The notes under the pieces were generated by a model, which searched no databases, was not told the DNA's origin, and worked only from the letters and a program-made list of their open reading frames with translations. From assembly GCF_041080625.1 (NCBI RefSeq), contig NZ_CP163518.1, positions 3,658,001 to 3,722,000 on the forward strand: 64,000 nucleotides of DNA, given 5' to 3'. Each line of letters starts with the position of its first letter. Position 1 is the first letter of the stretch. Source of the stretch: Streptomyces sp. CG1 (lineage in GTDB: Bacteria; Actinomycetota; Actinomycetes; Streptomycetales; Streptomycetaceae). This document shows, piece by piece, positions 20,323 to 29,338 of the stretch. The position numbers and the translations under genes are program-made.

Positions 20323-21393
20323 TCACACCTTCGGCTCGGCCCCAGCGGCCAGCGTCCCGCACAGGGCCGCAGGGCTGTCCGTCTCGTACGGGTCGGTGCC
20401 CGCGGGTCCGCCGGTGTGGGCCGTCTGACCGGCCAGGAGGGGGCGGAGGTAGGCGGTGGAGTTCTCGGCGCAGGCGAGGGGGCCCGCCTGGGCGTAGGAC
20501 GTGATCAGCTGAACCTGGTGGGTGCGCAGGTCGTCGCGGGTGAAGCGGAAGGTCACCTCGCGGCGGACCGTGAACAGCGACACGGCGGCGCCCGCCGCGG
20601 CACCGGTGGGGCGCAGGGCGTAGACGAAGGTGTGGTCGGCGGTGACCTCCAGCGCGCTCGAGTCGGTCTCGACGGCCTGCAGATCGCCCTGGACGCGGAT
20701 CCGGTCGTCGGCGAGCCGGGCGCGGGAGGGGTCGAGACGGACCAGCCAGCCGGTGGGGGCGTGCCGGCCGTCCGCCGCCGGGTGGTCGAAGCTCTGGTCG
20801 AACTGGTCGAGCTGGTCGGAGTCGATGAGGGACCGGACGGGGCTGACCTCGCGGCCGCTCAGCACCTCGGGGTAGAGCGAGGAGCGGACTATGTAGTCCT
20901 TGGCGGTGGTGAGCGCGGTCACGACCTCACTGTCGGAGAAGTGGGCGGTGCTGCGGGCGGCCGGCAGCGGTATCCCCTCGGCACCGACATCGAACGGGGC
21001 GGCGTGACTGTGCGCGTACAGGTACTCGGGATCGGCGGCGCCGGGCACCTTGTCCGTCGGGGCGAGCGGGATCACCGTCATCCGCAGCGGCTCGGCGGGG
21101 CTCCGGGTCTGCGGGGTGCCGTAGGGGTGGCGGACGCCCATGTAGACCGCGGCGCCGAAGGCTACGGCGATCAGCAGGACGAGGGCCAGGGCCTGCCGGG
21201 TGAGTCCGCGGTGCAGGGGCGGGCGGCGGCGTACGGCGGGCGCGTGGTCGGTCATCCGCTCCTCGGCGGAGTACTCCTGGAGGCGGGCAGCGCGGACGAA
21301 CGACTCGTCGAACACGACGGATCGGTACTCGTCCTCGCCACCTCCGGGGCCGCCCTCGGGTGTGCCCTCCGGTGGGTCTCCAGGCCCGCCCAT
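20323..21393 (-). CDS. Membrane-anchored hypothetical protein with SVVFDESFVRAA motif
   Basis: Protein of 356 residues: an N-terminal cytoplasmic segment with EYRSVVFDESFVRAARLQEY, a transmembrane helix at about 65-85 (LALVLLIAVAFGAAVYMGV) and a 270-residue outer domain without known catalytic motifs. It shares the short VVFDE(S/A)FV(R/Q)AA peptide with the next gene upstream, so the two are probably related or work with a common partner. I do not recognise a named family. The ATG lies just after the VVFDE-paralogue gene, in the same orientation. Confidence 0.75.
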   Translation of the reverse strand: MGGPGDPPEGTPEGGPGGGEDEYRSVVFDESFVRAARLQEYSAEERMTDHAPAVRRRPPLHRGLTRQALALVLLIAVAFGAAVYMGVRHPYGTPQTRSPAEPLRMTVIPLAPTDKVPGAADPEYLYAHSHAAPFDVGAEGIPLPAARSTAHFSDSEVVTALTTAKDYIVRSSLYPEVLSGREVSPVRSLIDSDQLDQFDQSFDHPAADGRHAPTGWLVRLDPSRARLADDRIRVQGDLQAVETDSSALEVTADHTFVYALRPTGAAAGAAVSLFTVRREVTFRFTRDDLRTHQVQLITSYAQAGPLACAENSTAYLRPLLAGQTAHTGGPAGTDPYETDSPAALCGTLAAGAEPKV

Positions 21394-21482
21394 ACTTTCA
21401 GAGTAGGTCTCGTGGGCCTCAGGTAAACGCCCTGCTACACGACAACTTCTGACAGGTGCTCACCAAAAGTGGGGGCGGGCGC

Positions 21483-22034
21483 TCAGGGGGAGCGCGGGAT
21501 GGCCGAGGCGGCCGGCGGGGAGGAGTCGGCGGCCGCGGAGGGCGCGGCGGCGCTGCCCTGTTCCAGGCCGGTCGAGGCGGGCGTGGGGACCCCGTCGCGG
21601 GTGCCGGCGGAGCCGCCCCGGTAGACGGCGGCGAAGGCCAGGGCGACCATGCCTATGCCCATGACGACGGCGAGCAGCCAGGCCACGGGGCGGTGCCAGC
21701 GGACCTGTTTGCCGTAGTGACCGAAGGGGCTGTGGCGCTCGTCGAGGACGTAGCTGTCGTCCAGCTCGTCGTCGTCCCGATCTTGGCTGAGATCGGTCCC
21801 CTCGGGGGAGTACTTGTCGTCGTAGCGGTCGCCTCGGGCGTGGGCGCGGCGGGCCTCCGCCTCGGAGGCCTCGGCTCTGGCCTGTGCTGCGGCCAGGAGG
21901 CGTTCGACGGCGGTCGGCTCATGGACCGCGGCCGCCTGCACGAAGGCCTCGTCGAAGACCACGGAGGCGAACTCTTCGTCCGACACCCCGTGGTCGTGGT
22001 CGTCGTCGGGCTCCCAGCCGTCAGGGAACGGCAT
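21483..22034 (-). CDS. Membrane protein, paralogue sharing the VVFDEAFVQAA motif
   Basis: About 183 residues. The N-terminus carries EFASVVFDEAFVQAAAVHEP, matching the peptide in the neighbouring 356-residue protein, then a charged Ala/Arg/Asp segment, a transmembrane helix (VAWLLAVVMGIGMVALAFAAVY) and a Ser/Ala/Pro-rich tail. Start chosen at ATG 22034 with a GGAGG 11 bases ahead; a TTG at 22082 is possible. It lies between proA and the paralogue. Function unknown. Confidence 0.7.
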   Translation of the reverse strand: MPFPDGWEPDDDHDHGVSDEEFASVVFDEAFVQAAAVHEPTAVERLLAAAQARAEASEAEARRAHARGDRYDDKYSPEGTDLSQDRDDDELDDSYVLDERHSPFGHYGKQVRWHRPVAWLLAVVMGIGMVALAFAAVYRGGSAGTRDGVPTPASTGLEQGSAAAPSAAADSSPPAASAIPRSP

Positions 22035-22175
22035 GCCCCCCACGTCCTCCGGCACGGGTCCAGAGTAGACCTGGGGGGTCAATTTGGGCAGACGGTATGG
22101 AAATTCGTCTGACTGGTGAGACGTCTTTTCGGCCGCACGCCCGCATCCCAGGACGTACGGCCGAAGAGGTGAATC

Positions 22176-23462
22176 TCAGGGGCGCACGTGTCCGTCGCCA
22201 GTGACGATGTATTTCGTGCTGGTCAGCTCCGGCAGGCCCATCGGGCCGCGGGCGTGCAGCTTCTGGGTGGAGATGCCGATCTCGGCGCCGAAGCCGAACT
22301 GGCCGCCGTCGGTGAAACGGGTGGAGGCGTTCACGGCGACGGTGGTGGAGTCGACCAGCTGGGTGAAGCGTCGGGCGGCCTGCTGGGAGGTGGTGACGAT
22401 GGCCTCGGTGTGCCCGGAGGTCCACAGCCGGATGTGCTCGACGGCCTTGTCCAGCGAATCCACCACCGCAGCAGCGATGTCGTAGGAGAGGTACTCGGTC
22501 TCCCAGTCCTCGGCCACGGCCTCCACGACGGTCGCCGTGGAGCCCTTGGCGTAGGCCATGACCCGCTCGTCGGCGTGCACGGTGACGCCGGCCTCGGCGA
22601 GGGCGTCCAGGGCGCGCGGCAGGAACTCGGGGGCGATGTCCTGGTGGACGAGGAGGGTCTCGGCGGCGTTGCAGACACTGACCCGCTGGGCCTTGGAGTT
22701 GATCAGGATGTCGATCGCCATGTCGATGTCGGCGGTCGCGTCGACGTAGACGTGGCAGTTGCCGGTGCCGGTCTCGATGACGGGCACGATGGACTCGCTG
22801 ACCACGGTCTGGATCAGGGATGCGCCGCCGCGCGGGATCAGGACGTCGACCAGGCCGCGGGCGCGCATCAGCTCGCGCACGGAGTCGCGGCTCTCGCCGG
22901 GCACCAGCTGGACAGCGTCGGCGGGCAGCCCGGCGCCGCCGACGGCGTCCCGGATGACGCGGACGAGGGCAGTGTTGGACTCGTAGGCGGAGGCGGAGCC
23001 GCGCAGCAGGACGGCGTTGCCGGACTTGAGGCAGAGGGCGGCGGCGTCGACGGTGACGTTCGGGCGGGCCTCGTAGATGATGCCGACGACGCCGAGCGGG
23101 ACGCGGACCTGGCGCAGATCGATGCCGTTGGGCAGGGTGGAGCCGCGGACGATCTCGCCGACCGGGTCGGGCAGCTTCGCGACGTCTCGGACGTCGGAGG
23201 CGATGGCGCGGACACGCTCGGGGGTGAGGGTGAGCCGGTCGACGATGGCCTCGCTGGTGCCGTTCTCCCGGGCCTTGGCGATGTCCTTGGCGTTGGCCTC
23301 GACGATCTCGCTGGTCCGGACCTCCAGGGCGTCGGCGATGGCGAGCAGCGCGTCGTCCTTCACGGCGCGCGGGAGCGGCGCGAGGTCGGCGGCGGCAGCC
23401 TTGGCCCGGTAGGCGGCCTGGGTGACCGGGGACATGGAGTCGTACGGCGAGAGCGTGGTCAT
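22176..23462 (-). CDS. proA: Gamma-glutamyl phosphate reductase
   Basis: Second step of proline synthesis: NADPH-dependent reduction of gamma-glutamyl phosphate to glutamate semialdehyde. The 428-residue length is standard. The catalytic Cys lies in [18 protein letters not shown], and [20 protein letters not shown] and [19 protein letters not shown] are hallmark segments. It is transcribed after proB with one unknown gene between them, the arrangement usual in streptomycetes. Confidence 0.97.
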   Translation of the reverse strand: MTTLSPYDSMSPVTQAAYRAKAAAADLAPLPRAVKDDALLAIADALEVRTSEIVEANAKDIAKARENGTSEAIVDRLTLTPERVRAIASDVRDVAKLPDPVGEIVRGSTLPNGIDLRQVRVPLGVVGIIYEARPNVTVDAAALCLKSGNAVLLRGSASAYESNTALVRVIRDAVGGAGLPADAVQLVPGESRDSVRELMRARGLVDVLIPRGGASLIQTVVSESIVPVIETGTGNCHVYVDATADIDMAIDILINSKAQRVSVCNAAETLLVHQDIAPEFLPRALDALAEAGVTVHADERVMAYAKGSTATVVEAVAEDWETEYLSYDIAAAVVDSLDKAVEHIRLWTSGHTEAIVTTSQQAARRFTQLVDSTTVAVNASTRFTDGGQFGFGAEIGISTQKLHARGPMGLPELTSTKYIVTGDGHVRP

Positions 23463-23534
23463 GAGGGAAGGGTAGTGCGCGGTGCCGCGCGCTCACCGCT
23501 CATCCCGAACCGCGAGACAAGCTCTCAGGACCAC

Positions 23535-23960
23535 TCAAAAGGGATGGACCCCGACCGGCGTCGCAGGTGCCGGGCCGTATCCCTCGGCGATGCGGTGGTG
23601 GTAGGTCTCGCGGTCGATGACCTCCAGGCCGACGATCTCCCAGGCCGGCAGGCCGGCGCTCTGCCGGTGCTCACCCCACAGGCGCAGGGCCACGGCGGCG
23701 GCGTCGTGCAGATCGCGGGCCTCTTCCCAGTACCGGATCTCGGCGTGGTCGGGCGCGTATCTGCTGGTGAGGAGGAAGGGGTGGTCGTGGGCCAGTTGTT
23801 CCAGGGCCCGCCGCAGCTCGGACAGGGGGACCTGGGCCCCGGAGACGCTGAGGGTGACGTGCCACAGCCGAGGCAGATCCTTGGGCTCTTCGTAGACGTC
23901 CCCGGCCGCGACGCTCGTCAGAGCACCGCGCGACGTCGCCCCAGGGCGCGCTCGTCTCAC
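23535..23960 (-). CDS. Conserved hypothetical protein between proB and proA
   Basis: Protein of 141 residues starting at GTG 23960, six bases after AAGGAGG. It has a ferredoxin-like alternation of strands and helices: LWHVTLSVSGAQVPLSEL, LEQLAHDHPFLLTSRY, AEIRYWEEARDLHDAAAVAL and WEIVGLEVIDRETYHHR. I do not know its function. Its position inside the pro cluster is suggestive only. Confidence 0.78.
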   Translation of the reverse strand: MRRARPGATSRGALTSVAAGDVYEEPKDLPRLWHVTLSVSGAQVPLSELRRALEQLAHDHPFLLTSRYAPDHAEIRYWEEARDLHDAAAVALRLWGEHRQSAGLPAWEIVGLEVIDRETYHHRIAEGYGPAPATPVGVHPF

Positions 23961-24128
23961 GACGGCCTCCTTCACGCTTGGCTCGCATGGCCCCTTGACG
24001 GAACGTGTTCCTTCACATGTCCCAGACACAAAGTTGAGCAGGCCTTGGAGCTCCGCGTGGTGGTTTTACGGAACGTCCCCCACCGGGGGCGGTCCTTACG
24101 CCCCGTTTTACGAGCGGTTTTGCGAGTG

Positions 24129-25256
24129 TCACGGGTGCAGGAGCACCAGGTCGTCCCTGTGTACGACCTCGCGTTCGTACGCCGGGCCCAGCTCTCGGGC
24201 CAGCTCGCGGGTCGAACGCCCGATCAGCCGCGGGATCTCCTTGGCGTCGAAGTTGACCAGCCCCCGGGCCACCGCGCGTCCTGTCGTGTCGCGCAGTTCG
24301 ACGGGGTCGCCGGCGCTGAACTCACCCTCCACGGCGGCGATTCCGGCGGGCAGCAGGGAGGTGCGGCGCTTGACGACCGCGTCCACCGCGCCGTCATCCA
24401 GGGTCAGTGCGCCCTGCGGGGTGGAGGCGTGCTGCAGCCACAGGAGGCGGTCGGCGGAGCGTTTGCCGGTGGGGTGGAAGTAGGTACCGGTGTCGCCGCC
24501 GCTCAGCGCGTCCGCCGCGTGCACGGCGCTGGTGAGGACCACGGGGATGCCGGCGCCGGCCGCGATCCGGGCGGCCTCGACCTTGGTGACCATGCCGCCG
24601 GTGCCGACGCCGGCCTTGCCCGCGCTGCCGATCTCGACGCCCGCGAGGTCCTCGGGGCCCTTCACTTCCGCTATCCGCGAGGTATCGGGCCTGCTGGGGT
24701 CGCCGTCGTAGACACCGTCGATGTCGGAGAGGAGGACGAGCAGGTCGGCGTGGACGAGGTGGGCGACGAGGGCAGCGAGGCGGTCGTTGTCGCCGAAGCG
24801 GATCTCGTCGGTGGCGACCGTGTCGTTCTCGTTGACGATCGGGAAGGCGCCCATCGCGAGGAGCTTGTCGAGGGTGCGGGAGGCGTTGCGATGGTGGGCG
24901 CGGCGGCTCATGTCGTCGCTGGTCAGCAGGACTTGGCCGACGCGGACGCCGTAGCGGGCGAAGGAGGCGGTGTAGCGGGCGACGAGCAGGCCCTGGCCGA
25001 CGCTGGCGGCGGCCTGCTGCCGGGCGAGGTCCTTCGGACGGCGGCGCAGCCCCAGCGGGGCGAGCCCGGCGGCGATGGCACCGGAGGAGACGAGGACGAT
25101 CTCCCGCTCTCCCCCGCTGCGGATCTTGGCGAGTACGTCGACCAGTGCGTCGACGCGGTCGGCGTCCAGGCCGCCGGCGGCGGTGGTCAGCGACGAGGAG
25201 CCCACCTTGACGACGATCCTGCGGGCCTCACCCACGGCCTGCCTAGCCCTTGCCAC
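24129..25256 (-). CDS. proB: Glutamate 5-kinase with PUA domain
   Basis: First step of proline synthesis: ATP-dependent phosphorylation of glutamate. The amino-acid-kinase domain shows IVVKVGSSSL, VLVSSGAIAAG and NENDTVATDEIRFGDND (substrate site); the C-terminal 75 residues form a PUA domain (ALTLDDGAVDAV onward). It is 375 residues, the usual length for the PUA-containing form, which is normally feedback-inhibited by proline. GTG start with AGAGGGCAAG ahead. Confidence 0.96.
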   Translation of the reverse strand: MARARQAVGEARRIVVKVGSSSLTTAAGGLDADRVDALVDVLAKIRSGGEREIVLVSSGAIAAGLAPLGLRRRPKDLARQQAAASVGQGLLVARYTASFARYGVRVGQVLLTSDDMSRRAHHRNASRTLDKLLAMGAFPIVNENDTVATDEIRFGDNDRLAALVAHLVHADLLVLLSDIDGVYDGDPSRPDTSRIAEVKGPEDLAGVEIGSAGKAGVGTGGMVTKVEAARIAAGAGIPVVLTSAVHAADALSGGDTGTYFHPTGKRSADRLLWLQHASTPQGALTLDDGAVDAVVKRRTSLLPAGIAAVEGEFSAGDPVELRDTTGRAVARGLVNFDAKEIPRLIGRSTRELARELGPAYEREVVHRDDLVLLHP

Positions 25257-25379
25257 CTTGCCCTCTGTTCCCCTCGTGTTCCCGCGCGCGGTTCCGGCCG
25301 CCTCTTGGCAATCTACGCGAAGGGGATCGCCCTGTGCCCACCGGTCCAGCCTCCGGACAGGCGGTGCGTAGCCGAACGC

Positions 25380-25904
25380 TCACGATGTGCGTACGGCGAG
25401 AGGGCGTGAAGAGGTCGTATTGGTTGCTGTGGAAATCGCTGAGGAAATCAAGGCCTCGCGGTAGCCGTGGATGACGCGGGCCTCGGGGGGCTCGGGGGGC
25501 TCGACGAAGTACATGTCGTCCGGGAGGCCCGCCGCCTTGGACCGGCAGTGCGGGGAGACGAGGCAGACGCGGGTGCCGCGCTTCTCCAGGGTCGCACCGG
25601 CCTGCTTCTTCGCCTTGACGAACTCGACGACGTCCAGCAGCAGATCGGCTCGCTGCAGGGCGGCCAAGTGCAGTCGCAGCCGCTCGTGGACCATGCGCGG
25701 AAGGGTCTCGGGGCCGAGCCGGTCGTCGGCGTCGAAGAAGAAGACGTACCGCCCGCCCGCTTGGCGAGGCCGACGTTGCGGGCTTCTCCAGACACTCCCC
25801 GGTGCCGTCCGTCGAGCCGTCGTCGACCGCGATGACCTCGAGGCATGCCGGGTCGCACATCCGGCTGCGGCACGGCGGTCATACCTCCCCCTTACATCGG
25901 ACAT
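25380..25904 (-). pseudogene. Broken family 2 glycosyltransferase
   Basis: Pieces of a GT-A glycosyltransferase occur in three reading frames. CLEVIAVDDGSTDGTGECLE is in one, ARNVGLAKRAGG in another and GGRYVFFFDADDRLGPETLP with about 70 following residues in the third. The VDDGSTDGT and DADDxL motifs bind nucleotide-sugar and metal. At least two frameshifts and loss of both ends make it non-functional. It lies in a decayed stretch between proB and obg. Confidence 0.75.
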
Positions 25905-26115
25905 TCCCTGTGATTTACCTTAATCGCAACCCTTAGACCGTCTTACCTTGCAAACGGATGCCCTCTACCAGGCCAGGAGTGGCCGAGGTCAGAAGAGGTA
26001 AGGGCTACTCACCTTCGCTCGGCGGCTCCGGGTAAGAGCGATCTGTAGGGAATCTGAACGTAAGGCGAACGAAAAAGGGCCGGTGCGTGGGCCGGCTCTC
26101 TCTCACCCGCGAGGG

Positions 26116-26345
26116 TCAGCCCGCGTTCACGTCGGGGCGTCGGCGAAGAACTCGCTGCTGACCACCGAGGTCCGCCAACCGGTGGCCGCCACCTGGTCCA
26201 GCAGTCGGGTCCAGTGCCGGTCGGTGGGCAGGGTGTCGCCCGTCATCGCGGGCCGGGCACCGGCGACGAGGGCCGCCTCCGGGCCGATGTGCAGCAACCG
26301 GGTGCCGGCGGGCAGGGGCTCTGGGGGTGACTCTCGTAGGTTCAG
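26116..26345 (-). pseudogene. Remnant of a sulfotransferase-like protein
   Basis: About 70 residues resembling the N-terminus of Streptomyces sulfotransferase-like proteins: GTRLLHIGPEAALV, then ARPAMTGDTLPTDRHWTRLL and GWRTSVVSSEFFADA. The P-loop-like TGTT that should follow LHIGP has been deleted, and the remaining 200 or more residues are absent. It abuts and is read in frame with the phoD remnant, showing that deletions joined two unrelated genes. Confidence 0.55.
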
Positions 26346-26349
26346 ACGA

Positions 26350-26800
26350 CCTGGACGCCCGGCTCGTCCGGCTCCACCCGCAGGCGCGCCGGTGTGCTCG
26401 CGGCGCGTCGGCCGGACCACCGTGTCGACGACGCGGACCGTCGCGTCGATGCCGTCGCGCCGGATGACGGACAGGTGGTGGCCGCGGTGGCAGCCGATCA
26501 CCCTCCAGTGCGGGTTGTCCGCCTGCAGCGGGTCTCACTGGGCATGGAAGGCGGCCTCGTCCTGGTCGCCGTTGCCGGAGACGGACGCACCGACGAACTC
26601 GGCGCCGACGACGTAGGAACCGGGGTCGGCGAAGTCCTCCTCGAGGCCGCTGATCATCGTCAGATGCCGGTCGCCACTGAGCACGACCAGGTTGCGGGAG
26701 GCCGCGGGGCCGAGCACGGCGGCCCCGCGGTCGGCGAGCGGCGACCATCGGGCGATGGTGCGGCCATACGCTACTCCCTTGCCTCGGTGGCCCCTGCGGA
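26350..26800 (-). pseudogene. C-terminal remnant of a PhoD-type alkaline phosphatase
   Basis: In one frame NLVVLSGDRHLTMISGLEED and GSYVVGAEFVGASVSGNGD match the metal-binding GGDRH region and the following VVGTEF segment of PhoD phosphodiesterases. After a frameshift near 26535 the end continues as IGCHRGHHLSVIRRDGIDAT. The N-terminal 350 or so residues are missing. A non-functional fossil of a secreted phosphatase gene. Confidence 0.65.
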
Positions 26801-26887
26801 CAGGGGGAAACTCCCACGGGCGGAGGGGCGACTCACCCAACGAACACCAGTCGCGAGCATCACAATGCAGGCCCCGGGGAAGCGGGG

Positions 26888-26911
26888 GTCCGGGGGCGGC
26901 AGCCCCCGGAC
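26888..26911 (-). terminator. Terminator after obg
   Basis: GTCCGGGGGC / GCCCCCGGAC with a four-base loop, 22 bases past the obg stop on the minus strand. Confidence 0.75.
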
Positions 26912-26933
26912 CGCGGCAACAGCAGACCGAGCC

Positions 26934-28382
26934 CTACTCGAACGGGTCGAACTCGTCGTACTCCCGCAGCGACTCGTCCCGCTCCGCCTGCTTGTCCTTA
27001 CGGCGCTGCGTCGCAGGCCGGGCCGCGTCGAAGCGGTGGTCCTCGCCACGGCGGCCGAGCATCTCCGCGCCGGCCATGACCGTCGGCTCCCAGTCGAAGA
27101 CGACCGCGTTCTCCTCGGGGCCGATGGCGACGCCGTCGCCGCTGCGGGCGCCCGCCTTCATCAGCTGCTCTTCCACACCAAGGCGGTTGAGCCGGTCGGC
27201 GAGATAGCCGACGGCCTCGTCGTTGTTGAAGTCGGTCTGGCGCACCCAGCGTTCGGGCTTCTCGCCGCGCACCCGGAACAGCGGCTCGCCGCCGATCTCC
27301 TCGCGGGTGACGGTGAAGCCCGCGTCGTCCACGGCCTTGGGCCGGATGACGATGCGGGTCGCCTCCTCCTTCGGCCTGGCCGCGCGCGCCTTGCCGACCA
27401 GCTCACCGAGCGCGAACGACAGCTCGCGCAGCCCGATGTGGGCGACGGCCGACACCTCGAAGACACGGTAGCCGCGGGCCTCCAGGTCGGGTCGGACCAT
27501 CTCGGCGAGGTCCTTGCCGTCCGGCACGTCGACCTTGTTCAGGACGACAATCCTGGGCCGGTTGTCGAGGCCGCCGTACTGCCGCAGTTCCTCCTCGATG
27601 ACGTCGAGGTCGGAGACGGGGTCGCGCTCGGACTCCAGGGTCGCGGTGTCCAGCACGTGCACCAGCACGCTGCACCGCTCCACATGCCGCAGGAACTCGA
27701 GGCCGAGGCCCTTGCCCTGGCTGGCGCCCGGGATCAGACCCGGCACGTCGGCGATGGTGTAGACGGTCGAACCGGCCGTCACGACACCGAGGTTCGGCAC
27801 GAGCGTCGTGAAGGGATAGTCGGCGATCTTCGGCTTGGCCGCGCTCAGCACCGAGATCAGCGAGGACTTGCCGGCGCTCGGGTAGCCGACGAGCGCCACG
27901 TCGGCGACGGTCTTCAGCTCCAGGACGATGTCCTGGAGGTCACCGGGCACGCCGAGCAGCGCGAAGCCGGGCGCCTTGCGGCGGGCGGAGGCCAGCGCCG
28001 CGTTACCGAGACCGCCGCGGCCGCCCTGCGCGGCGATGTACGAAGTGCCGTGGCCGACGAGGTCCGCGAGCACATTGCCCGCCTCGTCCAGCACGACCGT
28101 GCCGTCCGGCACCGGCAGGACCAGGTCCTGGCCGTCCTTGCCGGAGCGGTTGCCGCCTTCGCCGGGCTTGCCGTTGGTGGCCTTGCGGTGCGGCGAGTGG
28201 TGGTAGTCGAGCAGCGTCGTCACCGACTGGTCGACGGTGAGGATGACATCACCGCCCCGCCCGCCGTTGCCGCCGTCGGGGCCGCCGAGCGGCTTGAACT
28301 TCTCTCGGTGTACGGAGGCACAGCCGTGACCTCCGTTACCCGCGGCGACATGCAGCTCGACGCGGTCCACGAAGGTGGTCAT
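26934..28382 (-). CDS. obg: GTPase Obg
   Basis: Essential GTPase of late 50S assembly and, in Streptomyces, of the switch to aerial growth and sporulation. It is 482 residues. The Gly-rich N-terminal Obg domain ([32 protein letters not shown]) precedes the G domain with P-loop GYPSAGKSS and [14 protein letters not shown], and then the OCT domain (about residues 340-420) and a charged C-terminal tail. It follows rplU-rpmA in the canonical order. Confidence 0.97.
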   Translation of the reverse strand: MTTFVDRVELHVAAGNGGHGCASVHREKFKPLGGPDGGNGGRGGDVILTVDQSVTTLLDYHHSPHRKATNGKPGEGGNRSGKDGQDLVLPVPDGTVVLDEAGNVLADLVGHGTSYIAAQGGRGGLGNAALASARRKAPGFALLGVPGDLQDIVLELKTVADVALVGYPSAGKSSLISVLSAAKPKIADYPFTTLVPNLGVVTAGSTVYTIADVPGLIPGASQGKGLGLEFLRHVERCSVLVHVLDTATLESERDPVSDLDVIEEELRQYGGLDNRPRIVVLNKVDVPDGKDLAEMVRPDLEARGYRVFEVSAVAHIGLRELSFALGELVGKARAARPKEEATRIVIRPKAVDDAGFTVTREEIGGEPLFRVRGEKPERWVRQTDFNNDEAVGYLADRLNRLGVEEQLMKAGARSGDGVAIGPEENAVVFDWEPTVMAGAEMLGRRGEDHRFDAARPATQRRKDKQAERDESLREYDEFDPFE

Positions 28383-28445
28383 GGTTCGGTGCCTCCAGAA
28401 AAGTACGGATATATCTCGTCGTCGACACAGTGGTCAACACGCGAA

Positions 28446-28485
28446 AGGCGGACCCGCCTTCCCGACCGGGAAGTGAGGTCCGCCT
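28446..28485 (-). terminator. Terminator after rpmA
   Basis: Outer arms AGGCGGACC / GGTCCGCCT and inner arms CTTCCCG/CGGGAAG form a stable hairpin 30 bases past the rpmA stop. It separates the ribosomal protein genes from obg at least partly. Confidence 0.75.
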
Positions 28486-28516
28486 CGCGAAAGCGTTCGG
28501 CGCTGAATCAGGCGAT

Positions 28517-28771
28517 TCAGGCGACCGGAACGATGTTCACGACCTTGCGGCCACGGTGGGTACCGAACTCCACCGCACCGGCCTGCAGGGCGAACAGCGT
28601 GTCGTCGCCGCCACGGCCGACGCCGGCGCCGGGGTGGAAGTGGGTGCCGCGCTGACGGACCAGGATCTCACCCGCGTTGACGACCTGACCGCCGAAGCGC
28701 TTCACGCCGAGCCGCTGGGCATTGGAGTCGCGACCGTTCCGGGTGGACGATGCGCCCTTCTTGTGTGCCAT
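28517..28771 (-). CDS. rpmA: 50S ribosomal protein L27
   Basis: 84 residues, full length: [20 protein letters not shown] with the KKG N-terminus that reaches the peptidyl transferase centre, then LGVKRFGGQ and [20 protein letters not shown]. No Firmicutes-type N-terminal cleavage extension. It starts 14 bases after the rplU stop, so the two are co-transcribed. Confidence 0.98.
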   Translation of the reverse strand: MAHKKGASSTRNGRDSNAQRLGVKRFGGQVVNAGEILVRQRGTHFHPGAGVGRGGDDTLFALQAGAVEFGTHRGRKVVNIVPVA

Positions 28772-28785
28772 GTCTCCTCAGTCCC

Positions 28786-29106
28786 TTACTTCGCAGCCGT
28801 GGGGATCGACGTGACCTTGATCGCCGTGTACTGCTGGCGGTGGCCCTGCCGACGGCGGTAGCCGGTCTTGTTCTTGTAGCGCAGAATGTCGATCTTCTGG
28901 CCCTTGTGGTGGTCCACGACCTCGGCCTGGACCTTGATGCCGGCCAGCACCCACGGGTCGCTGGTCACGGCGTCGCCGTCGACAACGAGCAGGGTCGAGA
29001 GCTCGACCGTGTCGCCAACCTTGGCAGTGGAAATCTTGTCAACCTCAACGATGTCGCCGACAGCAACCTTGTGCTGGCGACCACCGCTGCGCACGATGGC
29101 GTACAC
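28786..29106 (-). CDS. rplU: 50S ribosomal protein L21
   Basis: 106 residues: [20 protein letters not shown] and the C-terminal signature [21 protein letters not shown], which contacts 23S rRNA. GTG start. First gene of rplU-rpmA. The 190 bases upstream carry a hairpin-rich leader, but I cannot assign a known autoregulatory element. Confidence 0.98.
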   Translation of the reverse strand: MYAIVRSGGRQHKVAVGDIVEVDKISTAKVGDTVELSTLLVVDGDAVTSDPWVLAGIKVQAEVVDHHKGQKIDILRYKNKTGYRRRQGHRQQYTAIKVTSIPTAAK

Positions 29107-29295
29107 GCGGATCTCTCTTTCGCTCGTTCAGAACCGGCACCCCCGCAGGCCAGCCGCCCTTTGTTGCATGAGCGACCTCTCCCGGCCCGTCTTGCGCCCG
29201 GGAGGATGAGGTTTACGGGGATGTGGCGCGCTCAGTGACACGCCGACGGTCAAGATTACGGGGCGGGGCCGAGGGGGTCAAACCGGGCCCCGGGC

Positions 29296-29331
29296 GGTGT
29301 GCGGCCGGTCACTCGGGACCGGCCGCACACC
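29296..29331 (-). terminator. Terminator after the RNase E/G gene
   Basis: Perfect 15-base arms GGTGTGCGGCCGGTC / GACCGGCCGCACACC with a six-base loop, seven bases past the stop of the RNase E/G gene. Confidence 0.85.
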
Positions 29332-29338
29332 CAGGGCG

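Noticed and set aside
29107..29295. Ribosomal protein L21 leader as a known autoregulatory RNA
   Set aside because: The stretch can form hairpins, but I cannot match it to a defined leader family by eye.
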